64,000 nucleotides of DNA from Chlorobiaceae bacterium. GTDB taxonomy: Bacteria > Bacteroidota > Ignavibacteria > UBA10030 > SZUA-254. The translations under genes and the position numbers were made by a program. Below the pieces are notes generated by a model. The model saw only the letters and a list, made by a program, of their open reading frames with translations. It was not told where the DNA came from and did no database searches. The DNA lies in NCBI GenBank assembly GCA_013824245.1, contig PNNN01000051.1, forward strand, positions 1 through 64,000. The letters run 5' to 3'. Positions 58,190 through 64,000 of the stretch are shown piece by piece (within the stretch, counting starts at the first letter, position 1; each line of letters begins with the position of its first letter).

Positions 58190-59014
58190 TTAATAGATGC
58201 ATGTACTGATCACATAATCTAAATCTTCACCTGTAACTGCATCCACATATACATCCCAACAATTCAAGGATATTTTCCATGCTTTTCTGTATTCAACATA
58301 TCTTGTTTTCAAATCTCTTGGATGAGACCAACGATATACAAGAGCCATCGTAAGATTCGTTGAGATAATGTCATCCTTTGATATGTTTATTTTTTTTATT
58401 AACGATTTCCATCCTCCGTACGAAATTTCTTTCCCAATAATAATTTCTTTTGCTTGATTTTCATTTATTGAAATATCCCCGGATGAAAACAATAAAGTTG
58501 GGACACAATTGGAATGAAAATAATGTAAAACCCCAAGCTTTGAAAGCTGTACATTTACTTTGCCGCCCTTAGAAGGATCAGATACTTCTAATTGATACGG
58601 GAATCTTTTCTCGAATTGAAAGTAATACAATTCTCCCCTAAGATCGTTTTGTTCACCTTGCGCTACCAAAATGAGTTCGGAAGATGAAACATTAAACAAC
58701 TCTTTCCATTCATCAATGAATTTTAGAATAACCGCAAGAGCATACTCGCTGGTTATTGTATCTTTAAGAGAGGGTAAAATATTTATTTCATGATCGGTTC
58801 TTAGGTCAGGTGTGAGTAATAAGGTATCAATTTTTATTTTTGTATTATTAAATTTATACTTGTTGTTAAATTTAGTCCAAAGCTTATTAAATTTATTAAT
58901 GCGTTCTTCTGAAAATCGTAAAGTAGGTGGGTATCCGTCTGGGTTTTTAATGGTAATCTGAAAACAATTTAAAGATATAAAAAAAAATAGTCCAAATAAA
59001 AAAATATTCTTCAT
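58190..59014 (-). CDS. Hypothetical exported protein, no recognised family (possibly PepSY/FTP-like)
   Basis: Signal-like N-terminus MKNIFLFGLFFFISLNC; C-terminal AWKISLNCWDVYVDAVTGEDLDYV resembles PepSY-type ends. Confidence 0.45.
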   Translation of the reverse strand: MKNIFLFGLFFFISLNCFQITIKNPDGYPPTLRFSEERINKFNKLWTKFNNKYKFNNTKIKIDTLLLTPDLRTDHEINILPSLKDTITSEYALAVILKFIDEWKELFNVSSSELILVAQGEQNDLRGELYYFQFEKRFPYQLEVSDPSKGGKVNVQLSKLGVLHYFHSNCVPTLLFSSGDISINENQAKEIIIGKEISYGGWKSLIKKINISKDDIISTNLTMALVYRWSHPRDLKTRYVEYRKAWKISLNCWDVYVDAVTGEDLDYVISTCIY

Positions 59015-59091
59015 ATTTTACTACTCCCGAAAATTATAAATTATAGACTGAGATATTTTCACAAATTATTTGTAGCAATTTTGCGTTTTAA

Positions 59092-59775
59092 TTAATCAAC
59101 GAATTTATATTTGAACAACGTCCAAATGGCTTCAATTCCGTCTTTCCATTTTATTTTCTTGCCTTCGTTTTTCGTTCGCGGATAATAATGAATCGGTAAT
59201 TCAACTATCTTCTCACCGCGCTTTAAAACCTTTGCAGTAACCTCGGGGCAGAATTCGAAACGAACGCATCGCAATTGTATTTTTTTTAATAGGTCTGCTC
59301 TGAAAACTTTATAACAAGTCGGTTCATCTGTGATGTTGGAGTTGTAGAGGAAGTTTGTCAACCACGATAAAAATTTTCCTCCGATATAAAAACTGAAATA
59401 ACTATGCTGATGTGTTGTGCCAAGTTCGCGCGAGCCGTAAACAACATTTGTTTTTCCATCGATGATCGGTTTCATAAGTTTCGGATAATCTTCCGGCTCG
59501 TACTCCAGATCGGCATCTTGAATGATGACGATATCTCCTGTAACGTGCTCAATCCCGCTGCGGATTGCTTTCCCTTTTCCGTAATTTCTTTCGTGAAATA
59601 CAACCTTCACACTCTCAAGCTTCGCGTATTCTCCGATGATTTCCCGCGACCGGTCGGTTGAATAATCATCAACGATAATAATTTCTTTTTCAACATTGAC
59701 TTTTAAAACTTTATCGAACAGTTGTCGGAGTGTTCGTTCTTCATTGTAAACAGGAATGATTACAGATAGTTTCAT
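59092..59775 (-). CDS. GT2 glycosyltransferase, DPM1-like
   Basis: LSVIIPVYNEERTLRQLFDKVL; IIVDDYSTDRSREII; VIIQDADLEYEPEDYPKLM. Confidence 0.93.
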   Translation of the reverse strand: MKLSVIIPVYNEERTLRQLFDKVLKVNVEKEIIIVDDYSTDRSREIIGEYAKLESVKVVFHERNYGKGKAIRSGIEHVTGDIVIIQDADLEYEPEDYPKLMKPIIDGKTNVVYGSRELGTTHQHSYFSFYIGGKFLSWLTNFLYNSNITDEPTCYKVFRADLLKKIQLRCVRFEFCPEVTAKVLKRGEKIVELPIHYYPRTKNEGKKIKWKDGIEAIWTLFKYKFVD

Positions 59776-59792
59776 TTTGTGAGATTATCCTT

Positions 59793-61346
59793 TTATTCTT
59801 TCAGCGATAAAGAACGTTGAAGTCCAAATGCCGATACAGTTATTGATGAGGCGAGCAAAACAATTCCCACGATAATAATCCATCCCTGAATATTTGCGCT
59901 CAATCCGTAAGTGAACCAAAAATCTATTGTATGAAGAAGTTTTGAACGATCTTCTTCTCCGATTGGCAATCTTTTATCGGGTGTATCCTGACTAATGCCA
60001 AGTCGTGGATAATTTCCTTCAAGATGTTCACCAATATTTCTTTTTAGCATTTTCCAATGTCCAATAATTGGAGAATAATTTGGGATGAAGTGTGCCTTTG
60101 AAAGAAATTCAGGGTCGTCGAAGTTTTTTTGATATGGATATTCGCCGATTTCTCTTAAGTACGCACCGGCATAAATTGAAATACCGCCGATTTGGACAAT
60201 GAATCCGAGAACGGTAAGCGTAATTGCAAATTGTTTAACTATCTTTTGTGCTCGGTTGAGATAGAATGCAATCATTAAGAAGAAAAGCGGGAGAAATGGC
60301 GATAGATATCTGGGACCCCAACTGCCATCGCCGCCCCATGCGATATATACACTCGATAAAATCAAATTGACGATAAACATTCCTCCGATTAAGTATGTTT
60401 CATCTCTATGGTGTTTGCGAAATTCATTGATTGTCGGAAAGATGAGTAACAAGAGAGGAGCAAACCAAAACATTCCTTTTCCCGGACTAAATAATAATCC
60501 GAACATTCCGACATAAAAAGGAATGTTGAACGAAGTTCCTCCGGCATAACCAGTGTTTAACGGATTTGAGAATCGAATAAAATTATACAATCCCGTTCCC
60601 ATAAATCCAATCAGGATAATCGGTATAGAAAATTTTAACAGGACAGAGAATTTCATGTCATTTTTGCCGGTGAATATTTTCCAGAAGATGTATAGACCAA
60701 GCGGCAGCAAATTTATCACGAACGCCAACTTTGTGAGTATACCATATCCAATAAAAATCCCAGCGATGATTACATCTTTAGATTTTTTTTCCTTAAGCGC
60801 GCGGATTATATATCCCGTTCCACCTATCATACATAATGCAAGTATCGGTTCACGCATGAACATTTTTAGATATGGGAGAAGAAATGTTGTCAATATTAGC
60901 GCAATAGCCATGCCGACTGATAACCGACGAGTCACTCCATAATAACGTGAGAGCGAATAAAACATAATCGCTATCCACGCTCCAACAAAAGCACTTGTGA
61001 GTGAGACTGCGGCTTTGATTATTAATGTAGATAAGGATGGAGATATAGAGATGATCGATGTGATTCCATATCCTATCAGATACATCGGTATCCCCGCGAT
61101 GATATTGCCTGCTTCGTACCATGTATATGATTTTCCATCGAGGGTGGTGCTGTTGGGTGCGTCTGGGAAGGGAATAGCAAAACTGCCGTTCTTAATAATG
61201 TTTTCTACAGTTAGATACATCGAAACTTCATCGCTGGAAACAAGTCGTGCGCCGCTGATAAAAAATAGAATTGAAAGGATGAAGAGAAAAAGAAAAAATT
61301 TTACCTTCCGTTCCGAAAAAAATATCGATACTTTCTGATCCATCAT
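59793..61346 (-). CDS. Polytopic membrane protein, GT39/PMT-like
   Basis: Multiple TM helices, N-terminal ARLVSSDEVSMYLTVENIIKNGSFAIP, paired with the GT2 gene. Confidence 0.65.
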   Translation of the reverse strand: MMDQKVSIFFSERKVKFFLFLFILSILFFISGARLVSSDEVSMYLTVENIIKNGSFAIPFPDAPNSTTLDGKSYTWYEAGNIIAGIPMYLIGYGITSIISISPSLSTLIIKAAVSLTSAFVGAWIAIMFYSLSRYYGVTRRLSVGMAIALILTTFLLPYLKMFMREPILALCMIGGTGYIIRALKEKKSKDVIIAGIFIGYGILTKLAFVINLLPLGLYIFWKIFTGKNDMKFSVLLKFSIPIILIGFMGTGLYNFIRFSNPLNTGYAGGTSFNIPFYVGMFGLLFSPGKGMFWFAPLLLLIFPTINEFRKHHRDETYLIGGMFIVNLILSSVYIAWGGDGSWGPRYLSPFLPLFFLMIAFYLNRAQKIVKQFAITLTVLGFIVQIGGISIYAGAYLREIGEYPYQKNFDDPEFLSKAHFIPNYSPIIGHWKMLKRNIGEHLEGNYPRLGISQDTPDKRLPIGEEDRSKLLHTIDFWFTYGLSANIQGWIIIVGIVLLASSITVSAFGLQRSLSLKE

Positions 61347-61410
61347 CCTTCTTTATTAGAATTTAGTTTTACGGAATAAAAAATCGTAAATGAAATTACA
61401 ATATCAAGAG

Positions 61411-62454
61411 TTACAAATGAAACGATACACTTTCTTCTTTAACCGCATTGATAAATTCCCTCGCATGTTCAACGGGGATGTCGGGCAGTATGCCATGCCC
61501 TAAGTTAAATATATGTCCGTTACCTTTTCCGAATTTCTCTAAAATCATTTTCACTTCTTGCCGAATGCGTTCCGGTTTTGTGTAAAGGATTGTTGGATCC
61601 ATATTTCCCTGAAGAGCGGTAGTACTGCCGATTAATTTTCGCACCATTCCAATGTCGTTTGACCAATCCAAACCAACAACGTCGCAGCCGGTAGCGGCAA
61701 TTTTCTCAAGAGAGTGGCCGCAATCTTTACAGAAAACAATTATGGGTGCGCCTTTTGTTTTCGTTTCTTCTATGATTTGTCGGATGTAATATAATGAAAA
61801 TTCCTGAAATGCATCCTGCGTTAAAATACCCCCCCAGGTATCGAATATCTGGACTGCCTGCGCGCCGGCTTCGATCTGAGCGCTTAAATATGCCGCAACC
61901 GATTTTGCGAGTTTATCAAGCAATTGATGAGCAAGTTTAGGTTCGTTGTAAATTAGTTCTTTAGCATATCGGAAATTTTTTGAACCGTGCCCCTCCACCA
62001 TATATGCTGCGAGTGTCCATGGCGATCCGCTAAATCCGATGAGTGGAACACGATCGGAAAGAGATTTTCGGGTCAAACGCAAAGCATCCATTACAAACTT
62101 TAGTTTTTCATTCGGATCAGGAACCTGAATTTTGTTTATATCTTCTTTTGATCTCAACGGTGAAGGGAATCGTGGTCCCCCTTTTCCTTCTTCAACAATT
62201 AATTCCATTCCCATTGCTTCGGGGATAACAAGTATGTCGGAAAAAATTATAGCGGCGTCAACTCTAAGGATATCGACCGGTTGAATTGTAACTTCTGTTG
62301 CAAGCTCAGGAGTTTTGCATAATGTTAGAAAGTCGGTTTTTGCACGAACCGCGCGGTACTCAGGCAAATACCTGCCTGCCTGGCGCATCATCCAAACAGG
62401 AGTTCGATTTGTGGGTTGACGTTTACAAGCTTTAAGAAAAATATCGTTGATCAT
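61411..62454 (-). CDS. hemE: Uroporphyrinogen decarboxylase
   Basis: RTPVWMMRQAGRYLPEYRA; IIFSDILVIPEAMGM; GFSGSPWTLAAYMVEG; FNLGHGILPD. Confidence 0.98.
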   Translation of the reverse strand: MINDIFLKACKRQPTNRTPVWMMRQAGRYLPEYRAVRAKTDFLTLCKTPELATEVTIQPVDILRVDAAIIFSDILVIPEAMGMELIVEEGKGGPRFPSPLRSKEDINKIQVPDPNEKLKFVMDALRLTRKSLSDRVPLIGFSGSPWTLAAYMVEGHGSKNFRYAKELIYNEPKLAHQLLDKLAKSVAAYLSAQIEAGAQAVQIFDTWGGILTQDAFQEFSLYYIRQIIEETKTKGAPIIVFCKDCGHSLEKIAATGCDVVGLDWSNDIGMVRKLIGSTTALQGNMDPTILYTKPERIRQEVKMILEKFGKGNGHIFNLGHGILPDIPVEHAREFINAVKEESVSFHL

Positions 62455-62471
62455 TTGTAATAATTAAATTA

Positions 62472-63257
62472 TTATTGTTCATGTGTATTAAAATAACGAA
62501 TTATAGATTCAATCATCGCTTCGATCGAAGATTGAGATGGTAAAATGTCTGGCTCTAAATCGAATTCTACGAGAGCAGTGGCGGTGGTTGGACCAATTAC
62601 AGCTATCCTGGGCTTTGCACTAAAATATTTATTTTTATCGTTTCCGATTATTTGGAAAAAATTTTTCACCGTTGATGGACTTGTGAAAGTTATTACATCT
62701 ATTTTATTAGCTTCGAGCATTGCTCGAATTATTTCCACATTTTCTCCGCTCGGAGGCAATGTTCGATACACAATAACATCATCAACAGATGCCCCTAAAT
62801 ATTTTAACGTAGATGGAATTGTATCTTTTGCCAAGTCTCCTTTCGGAAATAGGTAACACTTTCCGTTAAGGTTCTCTTCCCTCATCAATCGGGAAAGATC
62901 TAATGCGGTATGTTTCTCAGGAACAGAAATTGAAGTAACTCCTTGTTCAGTAAGAGCTTTCTTGGTTTTCTCACCAACGGCAAATATATTTTTTTTATTC
63001 AGCGTCGAAATCTCCGCATGAAGATATTTCATTCTTTCAAAGAAAAAAGAAACTCCATTCCAGCTTGTGAATATTATGCCATCGTACATATAAAGCTTTC
63101 CAAGAGCATGGTCTACCGGGTCCCAATTTTCAGGTGGATGAATCTCTATCGTAGGAAAGCAGATAGCCACACCGCCGTTAGTGTTGATGAGGTCTATAAT
63201 TTCAGCAGTCTGATTGCCCGCTCTGGTTATTAAGATGGTTTTTCCCGAAAGATTCAT
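62472..63257 (-). CDS. hemD: Uroporphyrinogen-III synthase
   Basis: ILITRAGNQTAEI; DGIIFTSWNGVSFFF; DVITFTSPSTVKNFF; IAVIGPTTATAL; position between hemC and hemE. Confidence 0.9.
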   Translation of the reverse strand: MNLSGKTILITRAGNQTAEIIDLINTNGGVAICFPTIEIHPPENWDPVDHALGKLYMYDGIIFTSWNGVSFFFERMKYLHAEISTLNKKNIFAVGEKTKKALTEQGVTSISVPEKHTALDLSRLMREENLNGKCYLFPKGDLAKDTIPSTLKYLGASVDDVIVYRTLPPSGENVEIIRAMLEANKIDVITFTSPSTVKNFFQIIGNDKNKYFSAKPRIAVIGPTTATALVEFDLEPDILPSQSSIEAMIESIIRYFNTHEQ

Positions 63258-63260
63258 GAA

Positions 63261-64000
63261 TTAAGCAATTCGGATGCTTTCTAGAATTTCTTTGCCGCCG
63301 CTTTCATAAAGCGATTTAGCAAGTTCGTTCCCAATTGATTCGCACTTCGCGGGTTCACCGTGAATACTGCCGCGTAAAATTTTCTTGCCATCCAAACTGC
63401 CTATCATTCCGTCGAAAACAAGTTTATTTTCTTCCACTCGGGCATACGCTCCGATTGGTACTTGGCATCCGCCTTCGAGGGTTCGAAGAAAAGCTCGCTC
63501 GGCAAGCGCGGAAAATGTTGTTGCCTCGCTGATAAGTGATTCGAGAATCGATTTTAGTTCGACATCTTCAGAGCGAATCTCGATCCCAAGCGCCCCCTGA
63601 CCGACAGCCGGGAGAATTTTATTTGTCGGGATGATTTGTGTAATTCTGTTTGAAAATCCAAGCCGCATCACTCCGGCGTGGGCAAGAATCATTCCATCCC
63701 AATCGGATGAATCGAGTTTGGCAAAACGGGTGTTCAAATTTCCCCTGAGATCAATAATTTCAAGTTGAGGTTTCCAGTTTAAAAGCTGGCACTTACGGCG
63801 TAAACTGCCGGTCGCAATTTTTCCGCTCGAAGGAACGTCATCAAGATTTTTATATTTTTTTTCTGGATGAGATATGAAAACATCTCTAACATCTTCACGT
63901 TTTGGAATTGCACCAATCATCAAACCAGCGGGTAAATTTGTTGGCAAATCTTTTAAACTATGGACGGCTAAATCAACACGCTTATCGAGCAAAGCAGTTT
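63261..64000 (-). CDS. hemC: Porphobilinogen deaminase, 5' part beyond the window end
   Basis: RVDLAVHSLKDLPTNLPAGL; GSLRRKCQLL; RAFLRTLEGGCQVPIGAYA; frame open through the window edge. Confidence 0.96.
   Translation of the reverse strand, partial: TALLDKRVDLAVHSLKDLPTNLPAGLMIGAIPKREDVRDVFISHPEKKYKNLDDVPSSGKIATGSLRRKCQLLNWKPQLEIIDLRGNLNTRFAKLDSSDWDGMILAHAGVMRLGFSNRITQIIPTNKILPAVGQGALGIEIRSEDVELKSILESLISEATTFSALAERAFLRTLEGGCQVPIGAYARVEENKLVFDGMIGSLDGKKILRGSIHGEPAKCESIGNELAKSLYESGGKEILESIRIA

Noticed and set aside
63261-63992. hemC start at 63992 as given in the ORF track
   Set aside because: The codon is TTG inside a frame that remains open to the window edge, and the protein lacks its N-terminal ~70 residues; the gene is truncated by the window.

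Overview
64 kb chromosomal window. Gene content and style (YfbK-type vWA protein with carboxypeptidase-regulatory/plug segments, many outer-membrane and TPR proteins) suggest an FCB-group bacterium, Ignavibacteria/Chlorobi/Bacteroidota-like; this is inference. I saw no rRNA, tRNA, CRISPR array, phage or transposase gene. Housekeeping blocks: rlmN-M1 peptidase-adk-GDPD; tmk-S41 protease; a glycogen block (ATP-grasp, very large GH13, glgC, glgA); nikR plus an outer-membrane protein; pgm, eno, murA, dihydropyrimidinase; and a large minus-strand haem cluster (hemC-D-E ... hemH-hemY ... hemB ... hemL). The most unusual part is a type IV filament locus at about 35.5-50.2 kb: two tandem major pilin-like proteins, PilC, PilB, three minor pilin-like proteins, a PilT-like ATPase, a fused PilM-PilN, a PilO/PilP-like protein, a short secretin and a large repeat-containing lipoprotein. 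Four of the five pilin-like proteins begin MG-hydrophobic and one MNTG-hydrophobic. None has a basic leader or Glu5, and in-frame stops just upstream exclude longer canonical leaders. Other notable items: a possible sRNA with a CCTCC loop and intrinsic terminator (~13.72-13.80 kb), an anti-sigma zinc finger fused to a CarboxypepD_reg/plug/vWA protein, a composite inverted-repeat element (~24.53-24.81 kb), a heptanucleotide tandem array (~51.59-51.67 kb), and well-formed promoters and terminators that divide the pilus locus into transcription units.
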